Origin: Actinopolymorpha rutila
Lineage (GTDB): Bacteria; Actinomycetota; Actinomycetes; Propionibacteriales; Actinopolymorphaceae
Assembly: GCF_013407855.1 (NCBI RefSeq)
Contig: NZ_JACBZH010000001.1
Span: 5,022,001-5,086,000, forward strand
Length of the DNA: 64,000 bases
Direction of reading: 5' to 3'
This document shows positions 30,135 to 39,206 of this stretch, piece by piece (position 1 is the stretch's first letter; the number at the start of each line of letters is the position of its first letter). Both the position numbers and the translations under genes were made by a program. The notes beneath the pieces are model-generated. The model ran no database searches. It worked only from the letters and a program-made list of their open reading frames with translations, and was not told the DNA's origin.

Positions 30135-33014
30135 CTACTTCCGCAGCGGCACCCTCGACGCGAGCGTGCCGGCACCCGACTTCGCCTCCCAGCCGGCCAG
30201 CACCCGCGGGTGCCCGGCCAACGCGCGGTCCAGCGGCACCTTCACCGCGGTGCGCCCGGGGCCGTCGACGGAGACGACCGCGCTGCCCGCCGTGCCCTTG
30301 TCGTCCACGACGAACACGTGCGCCTCGCCGGCACCGGTGCTGCTCAGGTCGGCGGTCAGGACGTCCCTGCTCCACCGGGCGCCGACCAGCCAGCCGCTGT
30401 CACCGAGGGGTGCGGCCGTACCGCCCGACAGCGGCACGTTGACCCGCACCGACTGCTCGACCGTCTGCGGCGACTCCACGCTGCGCAGCGCGGTGTTGGG
30501 CACCACCGGGTCGGCTGTCGGCCGGTCCGCGGGCGGCTGGTAGCCGGCCAGCCGGGCGAGTCCCCAGCGGTAGGGGTCGCCTTGCACGCCACCCCAGGTG
30601 GACCAGCCGATCCGCGTCTGGCCCGTCTTGTCCTGGGTGTCGGAGTCGTAGACGAGGATGTTCAGGCCGAGCTTGTCCGGGTCGACCGAGGCGGGGAGTT
30701 CGGCCAGCGGGATCGCGGCCTCCACGGTGTATCCGGTGTACGGCGAGCTGACCGTACTCGCGAACTTCACCCCCGGTGCGGTCTGCGCGATCGGGCCCTG
30801 GTGGTTGTCGGCGTCGCGCAGCGCGCACGCCGGCCCCTCCGCGGTGAACGGCAGCACGCCCAGCTTGAACGTCGAGGCGGTGTTCTCGCTGGTGCCGCGC
30901 GGGTCCAGGGCGATCTCGACGCTGTCGGTACGCCAGTGCCGCTTGCAGTCGCTGGTCGCCAGCGGCGTACCGGCGGTGTCGTCGCGTACCTCCACGGCCA
31001 CGTAGATCGTGTCGCCCGCACGGGTCACGTGCGCCGTGCCCGAGCAGTCGGCCGCGGAGTCACACGGCGAGCCCTCCCACAGCCGGGAGATGTCCAGCGC
31101 CTCACCGGGGTACTCGCCGTCGCTCACCTTGCCGTCCACGGTGGGTGCGGCCGCGGCCTGATCGACCGTGGTCGCCGGCACGAGCTCCAGGGCCGGGTTG
31201 CTCACCGAGGTGGCGCCGTCGGCCGTGGTCGTGGTGACGGTGTACGCGTAGTCGCCGGGCGCCGCTCCCTTGGTGCCGCCCGCGTTGGAGGTGGGCAGCG
31301 AGGCGTCGGTGTTGCGCACCGTGAACGTCACCTTCGTGGTGGCGCCCGCGGCCAGGTCGGTGAACGGCTTCTCGGCCGCGTTCGCGGCGAACCCGTCCGG
31401 CAAGGTCAGCTTGACGGTGCCGGACCGGGTGGTGTCGGAGTTGTTCGTGACCGTGTAGTCGATCGCCCGCTCGCCGCCGGACGGGATGGTGAGGACCGGA
31501 ACGACGAAGCCGCGCAGTTGCGGTGCGCCGACCTGCCGGGCCCACGTCTCGAACGAGGAGACCTGCGGCAGGAGCTGCTGCTGGGTCGCGACGTCCGGGG
31601 TCAGCTGGACCTGTGCCGCCGCGTACCCGCTGCCTGCACCGGTGGTGAGGAACGCCTCCAGCCGGGACCGCTCACTGACCGGGTCACCCTTGGGCTGGGT
31701 CGCCGGCGGGGTCACCGTGAACGTCGCGGTGGCCGAGCCGCCGGGCCGTACCCGGCCGAGCGCGCCGTCACCCGCGACCTGCCAGCCGTCCGGGGCGCGC
31801 AGCGTCACCGACGACTGGCCGAGGTTCGCACCGCCCGGTGCCGTCACGTGCACCCGCACGGTGGTGGGCTTGCCCGGGCGTACGTCGAAGTCGCTGTTCA
31901 CCTTCAGCTGCGTGCCCAGCGGGACGGTGCCGTCGGGCCGGGTCAGCGCGCCGTCCAGGATCGCGTCCGGCTCGGCGGCGGCTTCCGTACCCACCTTCGG
32001 GTACGGAACCCGCGAGGCCACCTGGGTGAACCGGTCGCAGCCCAGCTGCGCCGGGTCGGAGGGGGCGTCGGGGAAGCCCGCCCAGCCCTGCGAGGCGTAC
32101 TCGCGCTGGGCTTCGCGCTCGATCTGTGCCCAGGTCTTCCCCTGCTCACGCGAGACGTTGCCGGAGAAGACGCCGTAGATGTCCTGGGACGGGTCGACCG
32201 GGGTGAACGTGTTCACGCAGGACGGCCCGGACGGTCCGGTACCGCGCGCCCGGCTCAGCAGCACCTTCGACGGCGCGAACGGCTTCAGCTTCTCCTTGGT
32301 GATCTGGTCGGGGAACGCCTTGGGGTCGGCGGCGGCGTAGTAGGCGGCGATCGCCAGCCGGGCCGCCTCCTGGTGGTTGCCGTGGTTGCCGGGTGAGGGC
32401 GCGGGGTCCATCGTGACCAGGATCTCCGGCCGGGTCTGGCGGACGATCCGGACCACCTTCGCCAGCGTGTCCTGCTGGTCCCACAACTGCTCGGTCAGCG
32501 GCGCGGACACGGTGTAGAAGAAGTCGACCTTGTCCAGGTTGAACACGTCGGTGACGTCGGCCTTGCCGACCGCGCGGCGTTCCTCCGCCTCACGGATCAG
32601 GCCCAGCGCGGGGCCCTCCTCCGGGCCGACCGCGTTGCCGCCGCCCTCGCCCCGGGTGACGGTGATGACCCCGGTGCGTACGTCGTGGTCCTCACCCCAC
32701 TGACCGAAGGTGGACAGGGCGCCGGACTCGTCGTCGGGGTGCGCACCGACGAACAGCGCACCGAGGTCGACCGGAGTCCCCCGCGAGGTGTCCGCGGTTG
32801 CGTCGGCGGCTGTGGCGGCGGTGCGGGCGTGCGCGACCTTGGTCACCGCCTTGGTGGCCGCGACCGGCGCGGTGGCCGCGGTGGCAGTCGTCGCCGATGC
32901 GGTGGCCGGCGCGACGGCGGCGGTGGCCGGCCCCGCGGCCGTCACCAGCCCGGCGACGACCAAGCTCGCGACCGCGCTCAACGCCGTTCGCGTTCGAACG
33001 GGTGGAAACCCCAT
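30135..33014 (-). CDS. Secreted PIG-L-family deacetylase with NEW3-like and CBM9-like domains
   Basis: A 959-residue exported protein. Signal peptide (1-32, ALSAVASLVVAGLVTAAG core) and an Ala/Thr-rich linker to about residue 80 are followed by the PIG-L zinc hydrolase: AHPDDE (91-96) and the HGNHQEA metal site about 130 residues later. Then come Ig-like/NEW3-type repeats (about 400-670, with VTAPGGANLGQSSVTL and LTLPDGFAANAAEKP) and a C-terminal CBM9-like sugar-binding domain (about 680-860, VDGKVSDGEYPG...AIPLAELP). Expected to remove N-acetyl groups from glycans outside the cell. ATG at 33014 has GGAGGA upstream. Divergent from the secreted DUF4832 gene. Confidence 0.84.
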   Translation of the reverse strand: MGFPPVRTRTALSAVASLVVAGLVTAAGPATAAVAPATASATTATAATAPVAATKAVTKVAHARTAATAADATADTSRGTPVDLGALFVGAHPDDESGALSTFGQWGEDHDVRTGVITVTRGEGGGNAVGPEEGPALGLIREAEERRAVGKADVTDVFNLDKVDFFYTVSAPLTEQLWDQQDTLAKVVRIVRQTRPEILVTMDPAPSPGNHGNHQEAARLAIAAYYAAADPKAFPDQITKEKLKPFAPSKVLLSRARGTGPSGPSCVNTFTPVDPSQDIYGVFSGNVSREQGKTWAQIEREAQREYASQGWAGFPDAPSDPAQLGCDRFTQVASRVPYPKVGTEAAAEPDAILDGALTRPDGTVPLGTQLKVNSDFDVRPGKPTTVRVHVTAPGGANLGQSSVTLRAPDGWQVAGDGALGRVRPGGSATATFTVTPPATQPKGDPVSERSRLEAFLTTGAGSGYAAAQVQLTPDVATQQQLLPQVSSFETWARQVGAPQLRGFVVPVLTIPSGGERAIDYTVTNNSDTTRSGTVKLTLPDGFAANAAEKPFTDLAAGATTKVTFTVRNTDASLPTSNAGGTKGAAPGDYAYTVTTTTADGATSVSNPALELVPATTVDQAAAAPTVDGKVSDGEYPGEALDISRLWEGSPCDSAADCSGTAHVTRAGDTIYVAVEVRDDTAGTPLATSDCKRHWRTDSVEIALDPRGTSENTASTFKLGVLPFTAEGPACALRDADNHQGPIAQTAPGVKFASTVSSPYTGYTVEAAIPLAELPASVDPDKLGLNILVYDSDTQDKTGQTRIGWSTWGGVQGDPYRWGLARLAGYQPPADRPTADPVVPNTALRSVESPQTVEQSVRVNVPLSGGTAAPLGDSGWLVGARWSRDVLTADLSSTGAGEAHVFVVDDKGTAGSAVVSVDGPGRTAVKVPLDRALAGHPRVLAGWEAKSGAGTLASRVPLRK

Positions 33015-33307
33015 GCTGTCCTCCTCATGCCGTGCCGACGACCGGCACGACGCGTGACCGGCGACGTACGTCCGCGCCGAAGCGCCGGCGACGGGCACAC
33101 TCCCCCGCCACGGTGCTCGCGTGATCGTCTCGCGTCACTCGTGATCTTGGAAAGAGTGCGAACGGGACGGTCTTCCGCTCGTACCGCTGAGCAAGCGCGG
33201 CGGAGCCGGATGTGGCCAATGCGCACGCGCTCGGCGTCATGAACTCAGCCGCGTGGGTAGCGTGCGGAGTCAGCCGTAGCCGTGCAAGCCCATCGCAGGA
33301 GGCACGC

Positions 33308-34897
33308 GTGCCGAGGAGACTGTCCGCAACCGTCGCGCTCGTGTGCGGCCTGGCCCTGCTACCCGCCCTGCCCGCGTTCGCGTCGTCGACCACCACGTCA
33401 TCCGGCTCCTCCTCGCCGTCCGCGGCCACTCGCGCCGCAGGCTCCGGCGAAGGGCACCGCACCGAGCGGACCTACGCGCCGAGCACCGAGAACATCGCCA
33501 ACCCCGAGCGTGGCTTCTACCACCACACCGAGACGCACTTCCGCGCCGACGGTTCGGGGTACGAGCCGCTGGACCTGGCCACCCTGCGCGGCTGGCGCGA
33601 ACGCGAGCACGTCTCCCAGATCCTGCGGGTCTTCTACCTGGAGAAGTTCGCGAGCACCGACACGATCGACCCCGCGTACCTGGCGCGGGTCCGGGCCGAC
33701 TTCGCCACCGCCCGTTCGGCCGGGGTCAAGGTGATCGTGAGGTTCGCGTACGCGCAGCCGAAGGACGACTGGCCCTACCAGCCGCCGTACGGTGACGCGC
33801 CGAAGGAACGCGTCCTGCGCCACATCGCCCAGCTCGCGCCGGTCCTGCGGGCGAACGCGGACGTGATCGCCACCGTGCAGGCCGGCTTCATCGGGCTGTG
33901 GGGCGAGGGCTACTACACCGACTACTTCGTCGCCGACCCCCTCCACCCGGAGAACGTCACGCCGCAGGACTGGGCCAACCGGCGCGAGGTGTTCCTCGCC
34001 CTGCTGCGCGCGTTGCCGACCACCCGCACCATCCAGGTGCGCACGATGCTGATGAAGCAGCAGACGGTTGGGCGGCCCACCGGCAAGGAGGGTGCGCTCA
34101 CCCCAGCGGAGGCGTACTCGGGTACGCCCGTCGCCCGCATCGGGCACCACAACGACTGCTTCCTCGCCAGCCCGGACGACTTCGGCACCTTCCTGTCCGA
34201 CCCGATCACGCTGGACCAGGAGTACCTCGCCCAGGACTCGAGGTTCGTCCCGGTCGGCGGTGAGACGTGCAACGTCGACCCGCCGCGTTCGGAATGGCCG
34301 AGCGCGGTGGCGGAGATGGAGCGTTACCACTACAGCTACCTCAACTCCGACTACAACCAGGACGTGCTGGGCAGCTGGGGCGCGAACATCGAGGAGGCCA
34401 GGCGGCGGCTGGGGTACCGGCTGCGGCTGACCACGGGTGACTTCGCGGACGGCGTACGGCCGGGTCGTTCGTTCGCTGTCAACCTGGGCCTGCGCAACGA
34501 CGGTTTCGCCGCGCCGTACAACCCGCGTTCGGTCCGGCTGGTGCTCACCGGTGCACACCGGTCGTACGAGGTGCCGCTGCCGGTCGACCCGCGCCGCTGG
34601 GAGCCAGGCACGCCGATCGCGGTGAACGCCCGGGTCTGCGCCAGCCTCCCGCCGGGTAGGTACGCCCTGTCCCTCGACCTGCCCGCTCCCGAACCCCGGC
34701 TGCGGTCCCAGGCTCTGCTCCCCGGCACCGACACCAGCTACCACGCGGCGTACGCGATCCAGCTCGCCAACACCGGCGTGTGGGACTCGCGCACCGGCTA
34801 CAACGACCTCGGGCAGTCCGTCGTCGTCGGCCGCGACCAGGCTTCCTCCGCGTCGTGCGCGGGCGGGATGCGGCCACGGCCCCTGCCGAAGCCGTAA
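33308..34897 (+). CDS. Secreted DUF4874/DUF4832 domain protein
   Basis: A 529-residue exported protein. GTG at 33308 follows AGGAGG by 5 bases and gives a signal peptide (VPRRLSATVALVCGLALLPA). After a Ser/Thr-rich stretch the DUF4874 part begins at NIANPERGFYHHTETHF, with LRVFYLEKF and VIATVQAGFIGLWGEGYYTD, a TIM-barrel-like layout with acidic residues suggesting a glycoside hydrolase fold. The DUF4832 part (about 290-510) ends in beta-sandwich sequence. The family is linked to polysaccharide use, without proven chemistry. Divergent from the PIG-L/CBM9 gene; both may be induced together. Confidence 0.78.
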   Translation: MPRRLSATVALVCGLALLPALPAFASSTTTSSGSSSPSAATRAAGSGEGHRTERTYAPSTENIANPERGFYHHTETHFRADGSGYEPLDLATLRGWREREHVSQILRVFYLEKFASTDTIDPAYLARVRADFATARSAGVKVIVRFAYAQPKDDWPYQPPYGDAPKERVLRHIAQLAPVLRANADVIATVQAGFIGLWGEGYYTDYFVADPLHPENVTPQDWANRREVFLALLRALPTTRTIQVRTMLMKQQTVGRPTGKEGALTPAEAYSGTPVARIGHHNDCFLASPDDFGTFLSDPITLDQEYLAQDSRFVPVGGETCNVDPPRSEWPSAVAEMERYHYSYLNSDYNQDVLGSWGANIEEARRRLGYRLRLTTGDFADGVRPGRSFAVNLGLRNDGFAAPYNPRSVRLVLTGAHRSYEVPLPVDPRRWEPGTPIAVNARVCASLPPGRYALSLDLPAPEPRLRSQALLPGTDTSYHAAYAIQLANTGVWDSRTGYNDLGQSVVVGRDQASSASCAGGMRPRPLPKP

Positions 34898-34907
34898 TGG
34901 GTTCCCA

Positions 34908-34956
34908 GGCATGTCCGGCCGGGGCATGTCCCGGGGCATGTCCGGCCCTGGGGAGG
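34908..34956. repeat. Three GGCATGTCC repeats after the DUF4832 gene
   Basis: GGCATGTCC occurs three times at roughly 15- and 12-base spacing (from about 34908, 34923 and 34935), each followed by a C/G run. It lies 11 bases after a stop, in the 153-base gap before the Nudix gene. No further feature seen in this gap. Confidence 0.55.
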
Positions 34957-35050
34957 TGGTGTGCCGAGGTGGTGCGCCCGCGCCGGATGACACGCGCCCG
35001 TGAGGTCCTTGACTTGCCTCCGTCGGCCGGTGGCTGGATAGCCTTGCGGG

Positions 35051-36034
35051 ATGCGTGAACCTGCCTGCGTCGGCGCCCTCATCCGCGACTCCCAGCATCG
35101 GGTCTACGCCCAACGCCGGAGCCCGGACCGTCGGCTGCTGCCCGGGATCTGGGACGTCGTGGGTGGGCACGTCGAGGCCGGCGAGACGCCGGAGGAGGCG
35201 CTGGCCCGGGAAGTCGAGGAAGAAACCGGCTGGCGGCTGCGCAGCATCGAGGCGGTGGTCGCCGACTGGGAGTGGTCCCACGAGGGTGTCGTACGCCGGG
35301 AGCTGGACTATCTCGTCGAGGTGGACGGCGACCTCACCGCGCCCCGGCTGGAGGAGGGCAAGCACGACGCGTACGCCTGGGTGGGACCGGCGGACCTCGA
35401 TCTGATGATGGTCGACCGCTTCGACGGCGACCGGCGGCTGCGTGATGTGGTGGCGAAGGCGATCCGTACCAGGTTCACCGACCGGCTCCGGCTCGAACCG
35501 GTCGGGCCCGAGCACGCCGAGGATCTGTGGACGATGCACCAAGACGCGGCGGTGGCGGAGTGGCACGCGGGCCGGTGGTCCATGGAGGCCGCGCGGACCA
35601 ACGCGGCCGAGTGGGGCGCGGCGTGGGAACGCGACGGAGTGCACAAGTGGGTCGCCTACGCCCGGGCCGACAGCAAGCTGGCCAGGCGCGACGAGCTGAT
35701 CGGGCGGGGCGGGCTGTCCCGCGCCGTCGTCGACGGGTCGCAGTGCCTTGAGCTTGGCTGGAATCTGCGGGACCGCTTCTGGGGACAGGGGTACGCGAGC
35801 GAGATGGGCCGGGCGGGGCTGGCGTTCGCGTTCGACCACCTCGGTGCCGACGAGGTGGTGGCGTTCACCGAACGGCACAACCGGCGCTCGCGTGCGGTGA
35901 TGGAACGCATCGGCATGGGGTTCGTCCGGGAGTTCACCTCGCCCGGCCTGGTGGAAGGCCGCGAGGACGTACATAACGACGCGGTCTTCGCGTTGTACGC
36001 GGCGGACCGCGCGACGCATCGTTCCACTGCGTAG
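35051..36034 (+). CDS. Nudix hydrolase fused to GNAT acetyltransferase
   Basis: A 327-residue two-domain protein. Residues 1-135 are a Nudix hydrolase with a complete box (39-61: G-x5-E-x7-REVEEETGW), preceded by LLPGIWDVVGG as in MutT/8-oxo-dGTPase-like enzymes. Residues about 145-327 are a RimJ/RimL-type GNAT: LRLEPVGPEHAEDLW, ELGWNLRDRFWGQGYASEMG (acetyl-CoA loop Q/R-x-x-G-x-G/A variant) and HNRRSRAVMERIGMGFVREF. Separate genes encode these activities in most bacteria. The ATG at 35051 is directly ahead of the Nudix fold. Substrates unknown. Confidence 0.85.
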   Translation: MREPACVGALIRDSQHRVYAQRRSPDRRLLPGIWDVVGGHVEAGETPEEALAREVEEETGWRLRSIEAVVADWEWSHEGVVRRELDYLVEVDGDLTAPRLEEGKHDAYAWVGPADLDLMMVDRFDGDRRLRDVVAKAIRTRFTDRLRLEPVGPEHAEDLWTMHQDAAVAEWHAGRWSMEAARTNAAEWGAAWERDGVHKWVAYARADSKLARRDELIGRGGLSRAVVDGSQCLELGWNLRDRFWGQGYASEMGRAGLAFAFDHLGADEVVAFTERHNRRSRAVMERIGMGFVREFTSPGLVEGREDVHNDAVFALYAADRATHRSTA

Positions 36035-36102
36035 GGCTCCAGGGCATACCGCTGCCAGGTCGTCAAGACCTTGTTGACGGTCGGAACCACTTCTCGCGGG
36101 AC

Positions 36103-37983
36103 TCACGGGCGCCGCACTTTCTGCTGCGGGTCCACCCACTCCGGTGGAATGTATTCGGGGTGTCCGTGTGCACCCATACGGACCGTCCAGCCTCTGTGGT
36201 GGACGAACGTGTGATGCGACTTGCACAACAGCACACCGTTGGCGAGATCCGTCGGTCCGAAGTCGTCCCAGGCCGTCATGTGGTGGGCGACACAGCGCCG
36301 CTCGGGAACCTGGCAGTCGGGGAAGTGACAGTGGGACCCGTCCCGGATCGCCAATGCGCGGCGCTGCGCCTCGGTGAAGAACCGGTCGGCCTCTCCGACG
36401 TCGAGGACTTCGCCGTTGCCGCCGAGCACCACGGGGATGATGTTGGCGTCGCACGCCATCCGGCGGATGGTGGCGACCGAGAGCGGTTCGCCGCGCAGGC
36501 CGAGGATGCTGGCCGATCCACCACTACCGCACTTCTGGCAGCCGTCGTGGGGGTCTATGGGATCGTCGGGGTCGATGGCAGCCTCCGGCACCACCGCACC
36601 CTGCTCGACTTCAGGATCGGCGTCGGTTGCCGGATCCGTTTCACCTGTTGGATCCGCCCCGGTTGCGGTATGTGGTTGTGGGTGTTGGCCAGGGTCTCTC
36701 GGTTCGGGTATCCGATCAGCGGCTCCAGCTGGATCGCCCGGTGGTTTCTCCTTGTCTGGTTGACCTTCCCGCGTAGCCGCTGTGCACTCGACACCGGCCG
36801 TACTTAGGTCACCGGTCGGGGCTGGCGCGGTGGTCTCGCCGGGGTCCGTCCTTGCTTCCGGGTCGATGACACCGCCACCAGTCCCGGCTTCGCACTCGGT
36901 GTCCCCGGTGCCGTCGGTGCCATTGCTGCGAGCGGGCTTCTTGGGCTTGGCGCCTGTGGCACCGCCGGTGTTCGTGTTCTGCTGTCGGGCCTTGCGCTGG
37001 GTCTTGCGCTGGGCTTGGCGTTTGGCGTCGGGGGTTTGGCAGTTGCAGGGCATGAGGCGCACGGGGTTGAGGTCGTCGATGGTGCCGAACCCGGTTCCGT
37101 TCATCAGCTGCTGCAGTCCGATCAGCACGGTGACGCAGTCGCGTCCGCGGCCGCGGTTGGGCGATGCCTGCTGCTGCGCCCACTGGGCGAGGAGTTCGGC
37201 GAAGGCATCTCCACGCCGTTGGTCGAGGGGGCGGTCGTCGGGGTCGGGCCGGGTGTCGGAGGCGATCAGCGCCTCGATCATCTTCCGCAGGGCTTCCATC
37301 TCCACCGCCGGCAGTTTGATCACCACGGTCTCCGACCCCGGAATCCCGTTCGCCAGGTAGCGCAGGGACCGTTTACGTTCCGCGGCACGCTCGGCGTCGC
37401 CGAGCTCCTTCCCGAGCCGGCGCTCCCACTCCTCTGGTGCGAGGTACTGCAGCAACGCCCGCCCCAGCAGGCGCACGTCGTCGGGGTTACGCCGCTTCGA
37501 CCAGGTGATCAGGTACTCCTCGGCCTTCAGGCGTTGTTCGGGTCCGATCCAGGTGGGCAGGTCCTTGACCGCGAACGCGATCACCTGCGCATGCTTGAAC
37601 GACAGCTCTCCACGGGCGAGAGCGGCGGCGGTCAATGTGACCGTGCGGTCCAGGTCCCGGGCCAGGCCGACGGTGGCGGAGGCCTCGGTCTTCGACATCC
37701 GCTGCGCGGTGCGCAGCCATGCCGCGGTGGTCGCAGCACCCGTGGTTTTGCCGACGTCGCGGGCTTCGGCCTCGCGTACCCAGGTCAGGGTGAGCGCGTC
37801 CGCGCGCGCCTTCTCCACGGCCAGTTCGCTGATCAGTTCGCCGAGTTCGCGCGCTTCCAGGCAGGCGGTGGGGGTGGACAGTGCCTCGTCCATCCCGGCG
37901 CGGAACATACCCAGCGCAGCCCTCAAGCGGGCGACGGCGCCGCTGCCGCCTGCGCCGGGAAGGTCCTGCGTCGTCGAATGCAT
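36103..37983 (-). CDS. REP13E12-type DUF222/HNH endonuclease-domain protein with long insert
   Basis: A 626-residue protein. Residues about 20-310 are the DUF222 helical domain (RMSKTEASATVGLARDLD, FKHAQVIAFAV). Residues about 490-626 carry GEPLSVATIRRMACDANIIP and the HNH nuclease: HCHFPDCQVPERRCVAHHMT...NGVLLCKSHHTFVHH. Between them (about 315-475) lies a disordered Pro/Gly/Thr/Glu-rich stretch, bracketed by CNC and CQKC. The family is abundant in mycobacteria and relatives, often multicopy and associated with mobile elements; biological role is unsettled. Two DnaA-box-like sites lie upstream. Confidence 0.87.
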   Translation of the reverse strand: MHSTTQDLPGAGGSGAVARLRAALGMFRAGMDEALSTPTACLEARELGELISELAVEKARADALTLTWVREAEARDVGKTTGAATTAAWLRTAQRMSKTEASATVGLARDLDRTVTLTAAALARGELSFKHAQVIAFAVKDLPTWIGPEQRLKAEEYLITWSKRRNPDDVRLLGRALLQYLAPEEWERRLGKELGDAERAAERKRSLRYLANGIPGSETVVIKLPAVEMEALRKMIEALIASDTRPDPDDRPLDQRRGDAFAELLAQWAQQQASPNRGRGRDCVTVLIGLQQLMNGTGFGTIDDLNPVRLMPCNCQTPDAKRQAQRKTQRKARQQNTNTGGATGAKPKKPARSNGTDGTGDTECEAGTGGGVIDPEARTDPGETTAPAPTGDLSTAGVECTAATREGQPDKEKPPGDPAGAADRIPEPRDPGQHPQPHTATGADPTGETDPATDADPEVEQGAVVPEAAIDPDDPIDPHDGCQKCGSGGSASILGLRGEPLSVATIRRMACDANIIPVVLGGNGEVLDVGEADRFFTEAQRRALAIRDGSHCHFPDCQVPERRCVAHHMTAWDDFGPTDLANGVLLCKSHHTFVHHRGWTVRMGAHGHPEYIPPEWVDPQQKVRRP

Positions 37984-38020
37984 GTTCGAAGTCTAGAGGC
38001 CACCGCCGACACGAGATCCG

Positions 38021-38070
38021 TTGTCCACAAGGAGACCCGATGCACAACCCGATCCGCTACCTGTGGACAA
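38021..38070. promoter_or_regulatory. Pair of inverted DnaA-box-like sites
   Basis: TTGTCCACA, the actinobacterial DnaA-box consensus, is found on the plus strand at 38021-38029 and on the minus strand at 38070-38062, 32 bases apart. They lie just upstream of the 13E12 gene start (37983) and at the start of a small rightward ORF. Confidence 0.55.
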
Positions 38071-38207
38071 AAACCTGGCACCGCACTACTCACGGGAGGT
38101 ACTCCCGGCTCGGAGACGCCCAACCGGAGAAGGCGCCGACGGCACGGCAGGCCCACGCATGCCGGTCAGCAATGGCCGACCCTGATCAGCGGTCGGTCGA
38201 CACCTGA
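38040..38207 (+). CDS. Possible 55-residue small basic protein
   Basis: A short ORF starting MHNPIRYLWTKTWHRTTHGR and ending DPDQRSVDT, with AAGGAG five bases before the ATG at 38040. It is basic and aromatic in its first half with no membrane segment. It diverges from the 13E12 gene and its 3' end overlaps the convergent kinase gene by 22 bases. The strong ribosome binding site is the main support; no family recognised, so this stays tentative. Confidence 0.32.
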   Translation: MHNPIRYLWTKTWHRTTHGRYSRLGDAQPEKAPTARQAHACRSAMADPDQRSVDT

Positions 38208-39157
38208 AGCCGGCTGAGGAGTTGCGGAGTGACGGATACGCCGACGGACTGCAACGCCATCAGTGCCGCCCCACTGAGCGGATCGAGTGCGGCACTGGCG
38301 ACGCTGATTGCGGGTGCCGATCCGACGGTCAGAAGCCGCCCGAGCCGCTCGGCGAACCCGGGCGCGGTCGCCAGCGCACCCGCGAGCGCCACCGGCACGG
38401 AGGCGCCGCTGACCAACGGTGCCAGCAGGCGTACCCCGGCCGCGGTCTTCTCGGCCAGGCGGGTCACCGCGGCGTCGGCGAGCGGAGAGGAGTCGACGGC
38501 AGCGGTGATCGCCGGCGCCAGACTGCCGTACCGACGCTTCACGTCGTTGTAGTCCAGGCCGCCGAGCCCGAGGACGATCCGCCGAAGGTCCGCGACGTCG
38601 CGGGCTCCCCACCAGGCCAGCACCGTCTCGATCAGCTTCCGATCGGCGTCAACGTGGTCGCCGAGCAGGACGCGATGCATCACGTCGTAGACGAGGTGCC
38701 GTGCCCCGCCGGCATAGTGCTGGAACCGGCCGCTCTCGAGCACCGTTCCGTCCGCGGTGATGGCCGCGATCATCGAACCGGTACCGCCGACGACGATGAT
38801 TCCCGGCACTCCGGCGAGGGCGCCTCGATGCGCGATCACCGCGTCGTTGACGACCTGCCGCGGGCAGGTTACTACACAGCTGTCGAAGAAGGCGTCGATC
38901 CAGTCAACTTCGCCGTCGATGGGGTACCCCGCCACGCCCGCCGTCATCGCGACCGCGTCCTCGACCGCGAGTCCGCCACCGGTCACCGCCCCGGCGATCG
39001 TGGAGCAGACGTTCTCGGCCGCGGTGTGGTTGTGGGAGGGCGACCCACCTGCTCCGAAACCCCGCGCCAGCAGCGCACCGTCGAGGCCGAAACAGCCAAC
39101 CCTGGTTTGGGTTCCGCCCGCGTCGACCGCGACGACATAAGGTCCGGATGTCGGCAT
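38186..39157 (-). CDS. BadF/BadG/BcrA-type ATPase (N-acetylglucosamine kinase-like)
   Basis: A 323-residue member of the actin/hexokinase-fold ATPases most similar to N-acetylglucosamine or glucosamine kinases. Phosphate-1 loop VVAVDAGGTQTRVG near the start, then VTAGVAGYP-like and PGIIVVGGTGS (second phosphate motif), and a hydrophobic C-terminal half with VPVALAGALA for the adenosine site. Typical GlcNAc kinases of this family are 300-330 residues. The ATG at 39157 fits the family start; an upstream GTG at 39193 would add 12 unlikely residues. Stands alone between a HNH gene and yceI. Confidence 0.78.
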   Translation of the reverse strand: MPTSGPYVVAVDAGGTQTRVGCFGLDGALLARGFGAGGSPSHNHTAAENVCSTIAGAVTGGGLAVEDAVAMTAGVAGYPIDGEVDWIDAFFDSCVVTCPRQVVNDAVIAHRGALAGVPGIIVVGGTGSMIAAITADGTVLESGRFQHYAGGARHLVYDVMHRVLLGDHVDADRKLIETVLAWWGARDVADLRRIVLGLGGLDYNDVKRRYGSLAPAITAAVDSSPLADAAVTRLAEKTAAGVRLLAPLVSGASVPVALAGALATAPGFAERLGRLLTVGSAPAISVASAALDPLSGAALMALQSVGVSVTPQLLSRLQVSTDR

Positions 39158-39206
39158 GATCTGCAGGCTAGTCGATGCCGGGTTCTTCGACACCCTCGAC
39201 GAAGAC

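Noticed and set aside
33398..36454. 1018-codon minus-strand frame
   Set aside because: Lies antisense to the DUF4832 and Nudix-GNAT genes, whose domains are clear; no domain in its own translation.
38021..38070. Chromosome replication origin
   Set aside because: Only two DnaA-box motifs, no AT-rich unwinding region, and no dnaA, dnaN or parAB neighbours.
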